Below the pieces are notes generated by a model that made no database searches, was not told the origin of the DNA, and was given only the letters and a program-made list of their open reading frames with translations. DNA of 64,000 nt from Rhodospirillaceae bacterium (GTDB lineage Bacteria > Pseudomonadota > Alphaproteobacteria > UBA8366 > Aestuariispiraceae), in contig PAQY01000005.1 in the NCBI GenBank assembly GCA_002709955.1, forward strand, positions 1 to 64,000, given 5' to 3'. The translations under genes were made by a program, and so were the position numbers. Numbering within the stretch: the first letter of the stretch is position 1; the number at the start of each line of letters is the position of its first letter. Shown here piece by piece: positions 51,429 to 60,357 of the stretch.

Positions 51429-52703
51429 TCACATTTTAAAGGGGATATACAAAACCAGCTCCGGCCAAATATACATGATCACCACGATCAACAGCATCAG
51501 ACCCAGAAACGGCAGCACACCACGGGAGACATCGCCCAGACTGGACCGGGCAACCGATTGAATGACATATAGATTCAGCCCCACCGGCGGCGTTATCAGC
51601 GCACATTCGACCATCACCACCATGTAGATGCCAAACCAGATCGGATCCAGACCCATCGCCAGAGCGGCAGGCAGCAGGACCGGTGTCATGATCAACACCA
51701 TCGACAGGGTTTCAAAGACCAGCCCCATGGCCAACAGGATGGCGCTGATCACCAGAATGAAGATCAGGGGCGTATCAATCGCCCCGCTGATGAACATCGA
51801 AATGTCCTGGGGAATACGATACAGCGTGATCGCCTTGCCGAAAATTTTGGCCCCCGCGATGATCAGCAGGATCGCCACAGTGGTCGCCATGGAATGAAAC
51901 ACCGCTTCCTTGAAGCCCTTCCAGCTTAACGACCGCAACACAAAGACGGTGATGAACAGTGCAGCCGCAAATCCAATGGCCCCTGCCTCCGTCGGGGTGA
52001 AGGCACCAGAATAAATGCCGCCAATGATCAACAGCGCCAAGGCCAGGCTGGGCAGCGCCCGCAGGCTGGCACGCTTCCGCTCTTCCCAGCCCGAGGCAGG
52101 CTCCATTGCCTGCCCGCCCCAGAACCGCGCATGCACCATGGAAAAAACAACAAACAGAACGATTAGCGCAATACCAGGACCGATCCCCGCCAGAAACAGC
52201 GCGATCACTGATTCTTCCGTCACAAACCCATACACAATCATCGGAATAGATGGGGGAATCAGAATGCCCAAAGTGCCGCCAGCGGCCAGCAAGCCATAGA
52301 CGAACCGTTTTTCATACCCGCGCGAGATCATTTCCGGTATCGCGACGGTTCCAATTGTCGCTGCGGTTGCTACCGATGACCCGGAGATCGCTGCGAAAAT
52401 ACCACAAGACAGGATCGTCGCCACGGCCAACCCGCCCGGCCAATGCCCAACCCAGGCATGAACCGCCCCGAACAGGTCCTTCCCCACCCCGCCTTTCAGC
52501 AGGATATTGGACATCAACAGAAACAAGGGCACCGCCAGCAGGATAAACCCGTCCAGCGTCGACAAAACCGCCTGTGGTGCCATCAACGGCGAAAACCCGC
52601 CCAGCAACAGCAATGCCAGCCCCAAACCACCCAGGGCAAACGCCACCGGTACGCGGATCAGCAACAGCGAAAACAGCGTGATCAGGATCAGAAGTACCGT
52701 CAT
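51429..52703 (-). CDS. dctM: TRAP transporter large permease DctM
   Basis: The 424-residue inner-membrane protein has about twelve hydrophobic segments and DctM family motifs: RVPVAFALGGLGLALLLLGG, FVYGLLAAGGTLGILIPPSIPMIVYG, and PVLLPAALAMGLDPIWFG followed by ECALITPPVGLNLYV. It is the transport subunit that uses the Na+ gradient. It overlaps dctQ by four bases (ATGA) and is followed by the PEP mutase family gene after ten bases. Confidence 0.95.
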   Translation of the reverse strand: MTVLLILITLFSLLLIRVPVAFALGGLGLALLLLGGFSPLMAPQAVLSTLDGFILLAVPLFLLMSNILLKGGVGKDLFGAVHAWVGHWPGGLAVATILSCGIFAAISGSSVATAATIGTVAIPEMISRGYEKRFVYGLLAAGGTLGILIPPSIPMIVYGFVTEESVIALFLAGIGPGIALIVLFVVFSMVHARFWGGQAMEPASGWEERKRASLRALPSLALALLIIGGIYSGAFTPTEAGAIGFAAALFITVFVLRSLSWKGFKEAVFHSMATTVAILLIIAGAKIFGKAITLYRIPQDISMFISGAIDTPLIFILVISAILLAMGLVFETLSMVLIMTPVLLPAALAMGLDPIWFGIYMVVMVECALITPPVGLNLYVIQSVARSSLGDVSRGVLPFLGLMLLIVVIMYIWPELVLYIPFKM

Positions 52704-53200
52704 TCCATGTGGGCCTCTCGATTGGCATCCCGCTGGCCCCGCAGAGTTGCTATGACTTCGATCACCGCCTGCACGGCCAGAATGGCAAACCCAAAGGGAA
52801 CCGATAATTCGCCAATCCAGGCGGGTAAATCCAGCATCGTCGCCGTCGTGCGACCGCGTTCAAAAGAGTCCCAGAAGATCAGGCCACCCTTCCACACCAG
52901 GACGACGCTGAATAGGGCGACCACGATCATCGCCACGGCGTCCGTCTGCCTGCGCACATGAACCGGCAATAAGACCGCGACCGCATCAACGGCGATGTGG
53001 CGTCCCCAGCGCAAGGCCCAGGCCATGGCAATCAAACTGCCCCAGATCAGACAGAGCTGACTGAGTTCCGCCGCCCATATTGTCGGTGAAATAAAGAAAT
53101 AGCGCATGATGACTTCATAGGTCAGCATTGCACCCGTGGCCGCGAACAGGATCGCCGCGATCCACGCCAGAATGAATGTGAAGGACTCGAAATATTTCAT
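52700..53200 (-). CDS. dctQ: TRAP transporter small permease DctQ
   Basis: The 166-residue protein has four membrane helices and a short cytoplasmic tail, the usual DctQ layout. It has the motifs YEVIMRYFFISPTIWAAELSQL and WALRWGRHIAVDAVAVLLP. It pairs with DctM to form the permease. A perfect 14-base-pair hairpin lies between it and dctP upstream. Its stop overlaps the dctM start. Confidence 0.93.
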   Translation of the reverse strand: MKYFESFTFILAWIAAILFAATGAMLTYEVIMRYFFISPTIWAAELSQLCLIWGSLIAMAWALRWGRHIAVDAVAVLLPVHVRRQTDAVAMIVVALFSVVLVWKGGLIFWDSFERGRTTATMLDLPAWIGELSVPFGFAILAVQAVIEVIATLRGQRDANREAHME

Positions 53201-53208
53201 AAATGAAT

Positions 53209-53241
53209 GATGCTGCGCTGCCGATTGGGCAGCGCAGCATC
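53209..53241. terminator. 14-bp hairpin between dctP and dctQ
   Basis: GATGCTGCGCTGCC (53209-53222) pairs perfectly with GGCAGCGCAGCATC (53228-53241), with a five-base loop. It lies ten bases after the dctP stop, without a strong U-run. Such hairpins between binding protein and permease genes often stabilise the binding protein message and reduce read-through. Confidence 0.8.
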
Positions 53242-53250
53242 CTTTCGGTT

Positions 53251-54243
53251 CTAGAACGTTTCCGCTGCTTTCAGCATTTCTTCGCCCAGGGCCCCGGTCT
53301 TCGCCTTGAAAGCATCATAGACCGGCTGGCTGGCTTTGCGCCATTCCGCCAGTTCCTCTGCGGTTGGGGTATAGATCTGCATGCCGTTTTCTTTCGCCGC
53401 CGCATAGGCTTCCGCCTCAATCGACGCCATCCGGTCACGCACATCATTTTCCGCCTTGGTCGCAGCGGCTTCGATGAGGGCCCGATGCTTATCAGACAGG
53501 CTTTTCCAGAATTCTGTATTCGCCACGACGATAAATTCGATATCGGCATGGTTGGTAATCGTAATGGTATCCATCACTTCCCATAATTTGCGGGATTTCA
53601 CGCCGGAAACACCGGTCATACCGATATCCACCGTGCCGCGCTGATAGGCCAGATACTGTTCCGATCCGGAAACCATTGTCGGCGCGCCGCCCGTGGCTTC
53701 CGTGAAGTCGCCCAGAGTTTTACCAAAGACGCGGACTTTCTTGCCTTTCATATCTGCCGGGGTCTTCAGCGGGCCACCATTGGACAACATGATCGCGCCG
53801 CCATAGGCCTGCCACCACAATACCGTTGATCCGGTTTCCGCAATGGCGGCATCAATCGGGCCGCGAATGGGCGATCCCTTTGCGACGGCCTTGCGGACCT
53901 TTTCTTCCGTATCAAACAGGAAGGGTTGATAGAAAATATCCACCGCCGGGACATCGCCATAATAACGGGTCAGGGATGCAACGCCCATTTCAATGGACCC
54001 GGCACCAACAGCCGCAGGTACTTCCTTATCGGTGTACAACTGGGCACTGTCATAGATTTCGACGGCGATTTCACCATTTGAGGTTTTCTCCACCTCGTCC
54101 TTGAACAGGACCAGGTTTTCACCCAGATGGCTTTTCAGCGGTAATTGAAGAGAAATGCGCAATGTCACATCTGCGGCAAAGCTGTGGCCAGCGGACAGGG
54201 ACAAGGCGGCGGCGAGGCCAACGGCCCCCAAGAACTGTTTCAT
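53251..54243 (-). CDS. dctP: TRAP transporter substrate-binding protein DctP
   Basis: The 330-residue periplasmic binding protein has a Sec signal peptide (MKQFLGAVGLAAALSLSAGHSFAA) and the DctP fold. The family pattern includes RISLQLPLKSHLGENLVLFKDEVEKTSNGEIAVEIY and ADMKGKKVRVFGKTLGDFTEATGGAPTMV, with AYQRGTVDIGMTG near the arginine that binds a substrate carboxylate. The ligand is therefore likely an organic acid. GGGAGG is upstream of the ATG. It begins the dctPQM unit. Confidence 0.94.
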   Translation of the reverse strand: MKQFLGAVGLAAALSLSAGHSFAADVTLRISLQLPLKSHLGENLVLFKDEVEKTSNGEIAVEIYDSAQLYTDKEVPAAVGAGSIEMGVASLTRYYGDVPAVDIFYQPFLFDTEEKVRKAVAKGSPIRGPIDAAIAETGSTVLWWQAYGGAIMLSNGGPLKTPADMKGKKVRVFGKTLGDFTEATGGAPTMVSGSEQYLAYQRGTVDIGMTGVSGVKSRKLWEVMDTITITNHADIEFIVVANTEFWKSLSDKHRALIEAAATKAENDVRDRMASIEAEAYAAAKENGMQIYTPTAEELAEWRKASQPVYDAFKAKTGALGEEMLKAAETF

Positions 54244-54319
54244 TGTATCCTCCCGACATATCGTCTTTTAATTTTTTTGATTCTGGGAGAATAACGAGAC
54301 TTTAAACCGCGTCAACAAC

Positions 54320-55492
54320 TTACAGCAGATAGGACAGAACGGCATTCAAGCGTTGGCGACCCGACGGGGACACGATCAAACGATTGTTCAACAGGGTTGC
54401 ATAGCCTTCTTCCTGCAGGGCATCCAGCCGGTCGGGGTCCAAGACCTCAAACCCTGATCCCGTCGCCGCCTTCAGCCGATCTTCCGGCACCCCTTCGGTC
54501 AGGCGCAGCCCCATCAGCAGGATTTCACGATACTGTCGCTCTGCATCCAGGCTTTCCGATTCCGACAAGGCGTGCCCCTCTGCCTCCACCCCTGTCAGCC
54601 AGCGTTCCGGCAATCGGTGGCGCACGGTGGCGATTTTCTGCCCCTTGCGGGTTTCACGACCATGGGCACCAGGCCCGATCCCGACATAATCCTGATACCG
54701 CCAATAGGCCAGATTATGGCGGCTTTCCGCCCCTGGCCGCGCATGATTGGAAATCTCATAGGCAGGCAGGCCCAGGGCACCCAGGCGGTCCTGTGTCGCC
54801 TCGTACAAGGCGGCCCCCATCTCTTCCTCAACCGTCAGGGCTTCGCCCAGCTTCTCGCGCGTGAAAAAGCGTGTGCCAGGCTCAATGGTCAATTGATACA
54901 GCGACAGATGATCTGCCGTCAGGTCAATGGCGCGGCTCAACTCACTGGCCCAGGCGTCTGGCGTCTGACCCTGCCGGGCATAGATCAGGTCAAAGGACAA
55001 TCGGGGAAAATGTGCGCGCGCCAGATCAATCGCGGCAATCGCTTCGCGGGCGGAATGCTCACGCCCCAGAAATTTCAACGACGCATCGTCCAGGGCCTGA
55101 ATGCCCAGGGACACACGATTGACCCCGGCCTGGCGATAGGCCGCGAACCGATCCGCCTCCACCGATGTCGGATTGGCTTCCAAGGTCACTTCCAAAGTGT
55201 CAGTCGGGGTCAGGATCTCTGTGGCGCGGGATATCAGCGCCGCAGTCGTCTCCGGTGCCATCAGGGACGGTGTGCCCCCACCAAAGAAGATCGATCCCAG
55301 CGGGCGGTCTTCCAGACCGATCAGCGCAGTCTCCAACTCCCGCAATAAGGCGGCGCGCCAGCGTGGCTGATCAATCCCGTCACGCACATGACTGTTGAAA
55401 TCGCAATACGGGCATTTGGCCTTGCAAAAGGGCCAATGGATATACAACGCCAAAGGCGGTGACGGGTCGGCTTCTGGGGACACTCCGGTCAT
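54320..55492 (-). CDS. hemW: Radical SAM haem chaperone HemW
   Basis: The 390-residue protein is of the HemW (coproporphyrinogen dehydrogenase-like) family. The radical SAM cluster is [13 protein letters not shown] at the start, with [13 protein letters not shown] and [13 protein letters not shown]. The C-terminal HemN-like region contains [10 protein letters not shown]. HemW inserts haem into respiratory proteins and lacks CPO activity. It overlaps rdgB by four bases (ATGA) and closes the rph-rdgB-hemW run. Confidence 0.94.
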   Translation of the reverse strand: MTGVSPEADPSPPLALYIHWPFCKAKCPYCDFNSHVRDGIDQPRWRAALLRELETALIGLEDRPLGSIFFGGGTPSLMAPETTAALISRATEILTPTDTLEVTLEANPTSVEADRFAAYRQAGVNRVSLGIQALDDASLKFLGREHSAREAIAAIDLARAHFPRLSFDLIYARQGQTPDAWASELSRAIDLTADHLSLYQLTIEPGTRFFTREKLGEALTVEEEMGAALYEATQDRLGALGLPAYEISNHARPGAESRHNLAYWRYQDYVGIGPGAHGRETRKGQKIATVRHRLPERWLTGVEAEGHALSESESLDAERQYREILLMGLRLTEGVPEDRLKAATGSGFEVLDPDRLDALQEEGYATLLNNRLIVSPSGRQRLNAVLSYLL

Positions 55493-56088
55493 TTGGTGAA
55501 ACAGGCTTCGACCAGTTGATCAAATGCATCGGCCCGGTGGCTGATGATGTGCTTTTCTTCCGGGTCCATCTCACCAAAGGTTAAAGTCTGCCCTTCGGCC
55601 TGAAAAATTGCATCATAACCGAAACCATTCTTACCGCGCCCAGGTTCCACAATTGTGCCCTGCACACGGCCTTCAAAGGCTTCCAGATGCCCATCGGGCC
55701 ATACCAGGGCAAGGGCACAGATAAAGGCGGCGGATTTATCATCATGCCCGATCAAGGCACGGTGAACACGATTCATCGCCAGATCGAAATTCTTGTTCCT
55801 GCCGCCCCACCGCGCCGAATAAATTCCGGGCGCGCCATTCAGCGCCGTAACCGCCAGTCCTGAATCATCGGCCAGGGCGGGCATATTCGCCACCGTGGCC
55901 GCCGCCCGGGCCTTCAATTCCGCATTTGCCAGAAATGTGTATCCGGTTTCCTCCGGCTCTGCCAAATTCAGTTCGCCAGCAGAGAAGACCTGCACCTTGA
56001 AGGGGCGCAGCAGATCCGCGATTTCGCGCACCTTGCCTTCATTATGGCTGGCAATGACCAACCGATCACCGTCGAACTGACGCGCCAT
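55489..56088 (-). CDS. rdgB: XTP/dITP pyrophosphatase
   Basis: The 199-residue Ham1/RdgB protein removes non-canonical purine nucleotides such as XTP and dITP. Motifs are [14 protein letters not shown] at the start, [23 protein letters not shown] and GFGYDAIFQ, with [19 protein letters not shown] near the end. It lies between rph and hemW, the order common in alphaproteobacteria. The start ATG is 12 bases after the rph stop. Confidence 0.95.
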   Translation of the reverse strand: MARQFDGDRLVIASHNEGKVREIADLLRPFKVQVFSAGELNLAEPEETGYTFLANAELKARAAATVANMPALADDSGLAVTALNGAPGIYSARWGGRNKNFDLAMNRVHRALIGHDDKSAAFICALALVWPDGHLEAFEGRVQGTIVEPGRGKNGFGYDAIFQAEGQTLTFGEMDPEEKHIISHRADAFDQLVEACFTK

Positions 56089-56100
56089 TCAAACCTGCTC

Positions 56101-56814
56101 CTAATCGATGCCCAAGACAGCATTTTGTGCCTTGGTTAAGGTCGCACAGCCGCTTTGCGCAAGTTTCATCAGCGCCAGGAATTGTGCTTCGCTGAACGGC
56201 TCCCCTTCGGCGGTGCCCTGTACTTCGACAACACCCCCGGTCCCGGTCAGCACAAAATTCGCATCCGCCTGGGCGGTTGAATCCTCGTCATAATCCAGAT
56301 CCAGAACCGGCTCACCCTGATACAGGCCACAGGAAATGGCCGCAATTGATCCTTTCAGGGGATTGGCGGTCATCGCGCCCAGTTTGGTCATGTGATTGAT
56401 CGCCAGCGCCAACGCAACATAGCCGCCGGTAATTGCCGCCGTGCGGGTGCCACCATCGGCCTGAATAACGTCACAATCGATGCGGATCTGCCGCTCGCCC
56501 AGCTTTTTCATGTCAACCACGGCCCGCAAGGATCGCCCAATCAGGCGGGAAATTTCTTGGCTGCGTCCACTATCGGCGGTGCGCTTGCGGTCCATGCGGC
56601 TGTGGGTGGACCGTGGCAGCATGCCATATTCCGCCGTCACCCAGCCCTTGCCGGAATTGCGCAGAAAGGATGGAACACCGTCTTCGACAGAGGCCGTGCA
56701 CAACACATGGGTGTTGCCGAACTTTGCCAGACAGGACCCTTCTGCATAGCGTGAAACATCGGTTTCCAGCACGATGTCTCGCAACTGATCCTGGGCTCTA
56801 CCGGAGGGGCGCAT
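56101..56814 (-). CDS. rph: Ribonuclease PH
   Basis: The 237-residue 3'-5' exoribonuclease trims tRNA ends with phosphate. Family motifs are [76 protein letters not shown] and [17 protein letters not shown]. It is divergent from hrcA and begins the leftward rph-rdgB-hemW unit. Confidence 0.97.
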   Translation of the reverse strand: MRPSGRAQDQLRDIVLETDVSRYAEGSCLAKFGNTHVLCTASVEDGVPSFLRNSGKGWVTAEYGMLPRSTHSRMDRKRTADSGRSQEISRLIGRSLRAVVDMKKLGERQIRIDCDVIQADGGTRTAAITGGYVALALAINHMTKLGAMTANPLKGSIAAISCGLYQGEPVLDLDYDEDSTAQADANFVLTGTGGVVEVQGTAEGEPFSEAQFLALMKLAQSGCATLTKAQNAVLGID

Positions 56815-56944
56815 ACATATTCCTTACTTTTGTTTCAAAATTATGGTTAACCGCTTTACCGGGTCATACCGGTCCCGTCCAGCCCGATCCAGTCTCAAGC
56901 CGCAACAAACGCATATCCGGCGGCCTGGCTGGTAACAGCAGCAA

Positions 56945-56973
56945 TTGACGCTGGGGCGGCGACTGCCTACATA
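56945..56973 (+). promoter_or_regulatory. Candidate hrcA promoter
   Basis: TTGACG (56945-56950) and TACATA (56968-56973) are separated by 17 bases. The start of transcription would be near 56980, only a few bases from the hrcA ATG at 56983. The message could be leaderless or nearly so. No CIRCE inverted repeat is visible here. Confidence 0.45.
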
Positions 56974-56982
56974 CTGGGGGCT

Positions 56983-58050
56983 ATGATCACAGAATTAAAC
57001 GAACGGTCCAGAGACATTTTGCGTTTGGTCGTCGAGGCTTATGTCGAGACGGGCGGACCCATTGGCTCGCGCACCCTGTCGCAGCGTCTCAATCAGGGGC
57101 TATCGGCAGCAACAATCCGCAACGCCATGGCGGATTTAGAGGATGCCGGGCTGCTATATGCGCCCCATACCTCTGCCGGGCGTTTGCCAACCGATATGGG
57201 GGTACGGCTGTTTGTCGATGGGCTGTTACAGTCCGGGCAACTGAACCCGACCGACCGGGAAGCCATCGAAGGGCAGTGCCAGACCGCCGGTCGTTCCGTC
57301 ACCCAGGTGCTGGAAGAAGCCTCCAGCCTGATGTCGGGCCTGAGCCGCTGTGCCGGATTGGTTATGGCCCCCAAGGCTGAAGGGGAATTGAAGCATATCG
57401 AATTCGTGCCCTTGGGTCCCGGGCGGGCCCTGGTTGTCATGGTGACCGCCAGCGGCATGGTGGAAAACCGCCTGATTGAACTGCCCTTGGGCCTGCCGCC
57501 CTCTGCCTTGATCGAGGCTGCGAATTATTTGACGGCCCGTCTGGTCGGGCAATCGATCGCCGATGCCCGCAGCGCCATTGCCGATGAAATCAGCCGTGAC
57601 AAAAGCCAGATTGACGCCCTGACAGCAAAAGTTGTCGAAGCCGGCCTGGCAACATGGTCCGATGTTGCCTCCGGCGATGGGGTGCTGATCGTGTCTGGTC
57701 AATCGAACCTGTTGACCGATGTGACCGCGATGGCGGATTTGGAACGCATTCGCGCCCTGTTCACGGCGCTTGAGGCGAAAGAAAACCTGTGGCGCATGCT
57801 GGATGCCGCCGATGGTGCCCAGGGTGTTCAGATCTTTATCGGGGCCGAAAACGAACTGTTTTCCCTGGCGGGCTGTTCCATGATTGTCGCGCCCTATGGC
57901 AATGGTGCGGGCGCAAATGGCGGCAAGGAAAAGATCGTCGGCGCGATTGGTGTCCTGGGCCCGACCCGCATGAATTATGCCCGCATTATCCCCATGGTTG
58001 ATTACACCGCCAAGGTGGTTGGACGCCTGGTGAGTGCAAACCGGACTTGA
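56983..58050 (+). CDS. hrcA: Heat-inducible transcription repressor HrcA
   Basis: The 355-residue repressor of heat-shock operons has an N-terminal winged helix (LNERSRDILRLVVEAYVETGGPIGSRTLSQRL, then SAATIRNAMADLEDAGLLYAPHTSAGRLPTD). The C-terminal HrcA domain includes FIGAENELFSLAGCSMIVAPYG and IGVLGPTRMNYARIIPMVDY. It acts at CIRCE elements, which I do not find in this window. It precedes grpE by 86 bases, the usual order. Confidence 0.97.
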   Translation: MITELNERSRDILRLVVEAYVETGGPIGSRTLSQRLNQGLSAATIRNAMADLEDAGLLYAPHTSAGRLPTDMGVRLFVDGLLQSGQLNPTDREAIEGQCQTAGRSVTQVLEEASSLMSGLSRCAGLVMAPKAEGELKHIEFVPLGPGRALVVMVTASGMVENRLIELPLGLPPSALIEAANYLTARLVGQSIADARSAIADEISRDKSQIDALTAKVVEAGLATWSDVASGDGVLIVSGQSNLLTDVTAMADLERIRALFTALEAKENLWRMLDAADGAQGVQIFIGAENELFSLAGCSMIVAPYGNGAGANGGKEKIVGAIGVLGPTRMNYARIIPMVDYTAKVVGRLVSANRT

Positions 58051-58136
58051 GACAAACCCTGGAATAGGCTACGCCCCCGATACCCACGGGCGCAGGCCGT
58101 TGACATATGACGTGAAACGAAAGTGACAGGCAGACA

Positions 58137-58820
58137 ATGACCGATCCAAAAAAGACCGCCAATGACGAAGCACCCGTTTCGGAAAACCCCACTGCAGAAA
58201 ACCCTGCGACAGAGGATTCTGCCCCTGCAGAGCCAGCACCGAAACCCGACGCCGCCGCACAGGCCGACGAAGCCGCAAAGAAGGCTGCGACACCCACCGG
58301 CGACAGCGACGAAGTAACGGCGCTGAAATCAGAGCTGGCCGCGATGAAGGACCGCGCCCTGCGGGCCGTGGCGGAGGCGGAGAATGTCCGCCGCCGCGCC
58401 GATAAGGAACGCAGCGAGACACTGAAATTCGCATCCTCCGGCCTGGCGAAGGAATTGCTGCCGGTGGTCGATAATCTGCGCCGTGCGCTGGATTCCGTAC
58501 CGGAAGAAGCCCGCGCGGAAAACGAGGTCTTGAAAAATCTGATGGTCGGCGTGGAAATGACCGAAAAGATGCTGCTGGATGCCTTCTCCAAACATAATAT
58601 CCAGAAGCTCGACCCGCTGGATCAGAAATTCAACTATGCGGAACATCAGGCGATTCAGGAAGTGCCCGACACGGGTAAACCCGCTGGAACCGTCGTTCAG
58701 GTGCTGCAGCACGGCTATAAACTGCACGACCGCCTGTTACGCCCCGCCATGGTCCTGGTCGCCAAAGCCGACGCCGCCAGCCCGCCAGACGACACCGATA
58801 AGGTCGATACGACGGCGTAA
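58137..58820 (+). CDS. grpE: Nucleotide exchange factor GrpE
   Basis: The 227-residue co-chaperone releases ADP from DnaK. A disordered acidic Pro/Ala/Glu-rich N-terminus (about 1-60) is followed by a coiled coil (ALKSELAAMKDRALRAVAEAENVRRRADKE). The C-terminal beta domain has MLLDAFSKHNIQKLDPLDQKFNYAEHQAI and VVQVLQHGYKLHDRLLRPAMVLVAK. dnaK, which often follows, is not here; an A+T-rich protease gene lies next instead. Confidence 0.95.
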   Translation: MTDPKKTANDEAPVSENPTAENPATEDSAPAEPAPKPDAAAQADEAAKKAATPTGDSDEVTALKSELAAMKDRALRAVAEAENVRRRADKERSETLKFASSGLAKELLPVVDNLRRALDSVPEEARAENEVLKNLMVGVEMTEKMLLDAFSKHNIQKLDPLDQKFNYAEHQAIQEVPDTGKPAGTVVQVLQHGYKLHDRLLRPAMVLVAKADAASPPDDTDKVDTTA

Positions 58821-58866
58821 AATCTGCGCGTGAAAAAAAGTCAATTACACAATTGACGATCCGCAT

Positions 58867-58911
58867 TTGAACCCTCTATGTTTTCCTCATTGGGAAAGGT
58901 GGAGGGTTCAA
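58867..58911 (+). promoter_or_regulatory. Hairpin sequestering the protease RBS (RNA thermometer candidate)
   Basis: TTGAACCCTC (58867-58876) pairs with GAGGGTTCAA (58902-58911). The stem continues inward through U-G, A-U and U-G pairs (58877-58879 with 58899-58901), one G-G mismatch (58880/58898), and UUUUCC with GGGAAA (58881-58886 with 58892-58897). The loop is TCATT. The ribosome binding site GGAGGG (58901-58906) lies inside the stem and the ATG is at 58913. Wobble pairs and a mismatch in such a stem are typical of RNA thermometers. It could also work as a DNA operator. Confidence 0.6.
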
Positions 58912-58912
58912 T

Positions 58913-60265
58913 ATGCGTGTTCTTTTGTCAGCGATTGCGATCATCGTTCTTGTTTCTGGGTGCAACACGACTGCGCGCATGGAAGTTCCAACTGTCGTTC
59001 AGCCAGAACCCGTTGAATTCAACACTGCAGATGTCCTGCCTTTCGGTTTTGAAGGAGCCGTCTCCGGTTTGAGATTTGGGACTGTCATCGCCCATTTTCC
59101 CGCTGAAGGTGTTCCTGGGGTGAGTGCTTCCTTATGCAATTACTCCTACACAGGTGAAGCAACGCTAACCTTAACCAATGGATCACGACAACTTAGCGGA
59201 TGGAACGAAGAACTTAGAATAACATTTTTTGAAGTTATGAAGTCGCATGGCTTTGATGTGGTTGGCGATCCAACAAACTTGTTCACTTATGAGAAGGAAG
59301 CTGCACGCGCGGAATATGCAATTGGCGCACGTATAAAAGATATGAGTGGCAATTTTTGTGAGGACCATGACTTTTGGTATGGATATCCCCAAGACAAATA
59401 TTCTGGCGAAATGTACATGGAAGTTGAATGGACTCTTTTCAATACGACCCAACGCCAAGAAGTGGCGAAATTGAAAACCAGCGGCTATCACAAAGTAATA
59501 AAACCTTCTAGAAGCGGGATGTTGGAAGCAATTATTGGAGCGTTTGGTGCTGCAGCAGAGGCTCTCGGTTCAAATAAGGAATTTGTCACACTCTTATCGA
59601 AAGAAAATGAGAAAGCTGAAGTTGTTGCGGTGGTGCCGCTTTCAGATGACACAATTTTTCTGCCTGAAATCCCTTTATCAACAAAGCCCTTTGAGGATCA
59701 CGTTCGCGAGATATTACCATCAGTTGTTACTATTAGAGCCGGGATGGGACATGGATCGGGGTTTGTGATTAGCGAAGACGGCTATATTCTTACAAACCAG
59801 CATGTTATCAGCGATTTTGATACTGTACTGGTTCGGTTTGAGAATGGTGTCGAGATTGACGGATCGGTGATCCGCAGACATGAGATGCGCGACGTGGCTT
59901 TGGTGAAAATTCCTGTTCGCCGTCTTATGCCACTACCTCTCAAAGAAGAAATACCGGGCATTGCAACGGGTACAATTGTAGTTGGCAGCCCAGCTGATGA
60001 ACAATTATTTTCAACAGTTACGCGCGGGTCAATTAGCGCCTTGCGGAAGAGGACTGTTGGTTCAAACGATGCCTCTCTTCTTTTTATTCAATCTGATGCT
60101 GCGATAACTGGCGGGAATAGTGGCGGCCCAATGTTCGATGAATATGGGAACGTTATCGCGATTACCGTTTCCAGACGCATAGATGCAAATGCCGTGAATT
60201 TTTTCATTCCGGTTGGAGAGGCCCTAAAATTCTTGAACATCAAACAAACACCTGGCCAGAGTTGA
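58913..60265 (+). CDS. Trypsin-like serine protease lipoprotein
   Basis: The 450-residue protein has a lipobox (VLVSGC, Cys17). The domain at about 40-255 is unfamiliar and beta-rich, with DHDFWYGYPQ. The C-terminal trypsin-like protease domain (about 262-440) has His297 (TNQHV), Asp327 (RDVALVKI) and Ser403 (GGNSGGP), as in HtrA/DegP enzymes. No PDZ domain is visible. It should act in the periplasm at a membrane surface, perhaps on damaged envelope proteins. The gene is A+T-rich and stands where dnaK might be expected, between grpE and hslVU, which suggests acquisition. Confidence 0.85.
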   Translation: MRVLLSAIAIIVLVSGCNTTARMEVPTVVQPEPVEFNTADVLPFGFEGAVSGLRFGTVIAHFPAEGVPGVSASLCNYSYTGEATLTLTNGSRQLSGWNEELRITFFEVMKSHGFDVVGDPTNLFTYEKEAARAEYAIGARIKDMSGNFCEDHDFWYGYPQDKYSGEMYMEVEWTLFNTTQRQEVAKLKTSGYHKVIKPSRSGMLEAIIGAFGAAAEALGSNKEFVTLLSKENEKAEVVAVVPLSDDTIFLPEIPLSTKPFEDHVREILPSVVTIRAGMGHGSGFVISEDGYILTNQHVISDFDTVLVRFENGVEIDGSVIRRHEMRDVALVKIPVRRLMPLPLKEEIPGIATGTIVVGSPADEQLFSTVTRGSISALRKRTVGSNDASLLFIQSDAAITGGNSGGPMFDEYGNVIAITVSRRIDANAVNFFIPVGEALKFLNIKQTPGQS

Positions 60266-60322
60266 GAGGTGTATATTTAGGGGCAGGTATTTCTCCGTGA
60301 CATTGGTGAAGTGTTTTCGCAG

Positions 60323-60350
60323 TTGACGCATGCGGGCGGACCGCCCATAT
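60323..60350 (+). promoter_or_regulatory. Heat-shock sigma-like promoter of hslVU
   Basis: TTGACG (60323-60328) is followed after 16 bases by CCCATAT (60344-60350), which resembles the RpoH pattern CTTGAA/CCCCATNT. The palindrome GGGCGG-A-CCGCCC (60334-60346) overlaps the spacer and the -10. The ATG at 60358 is so near that the message may be almost leaderless. hslVU is a classical RpoH target. Confidence 0.45.
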
Positions 60351-60357
60351 CGGGGGC

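Noticed and set aside
56815-56982. CIRCE element before hrcA
   Set aside because: No TTAGCACTC-N9-GAGTGCTAA repeat is visible in the spacer or in front of grpE.
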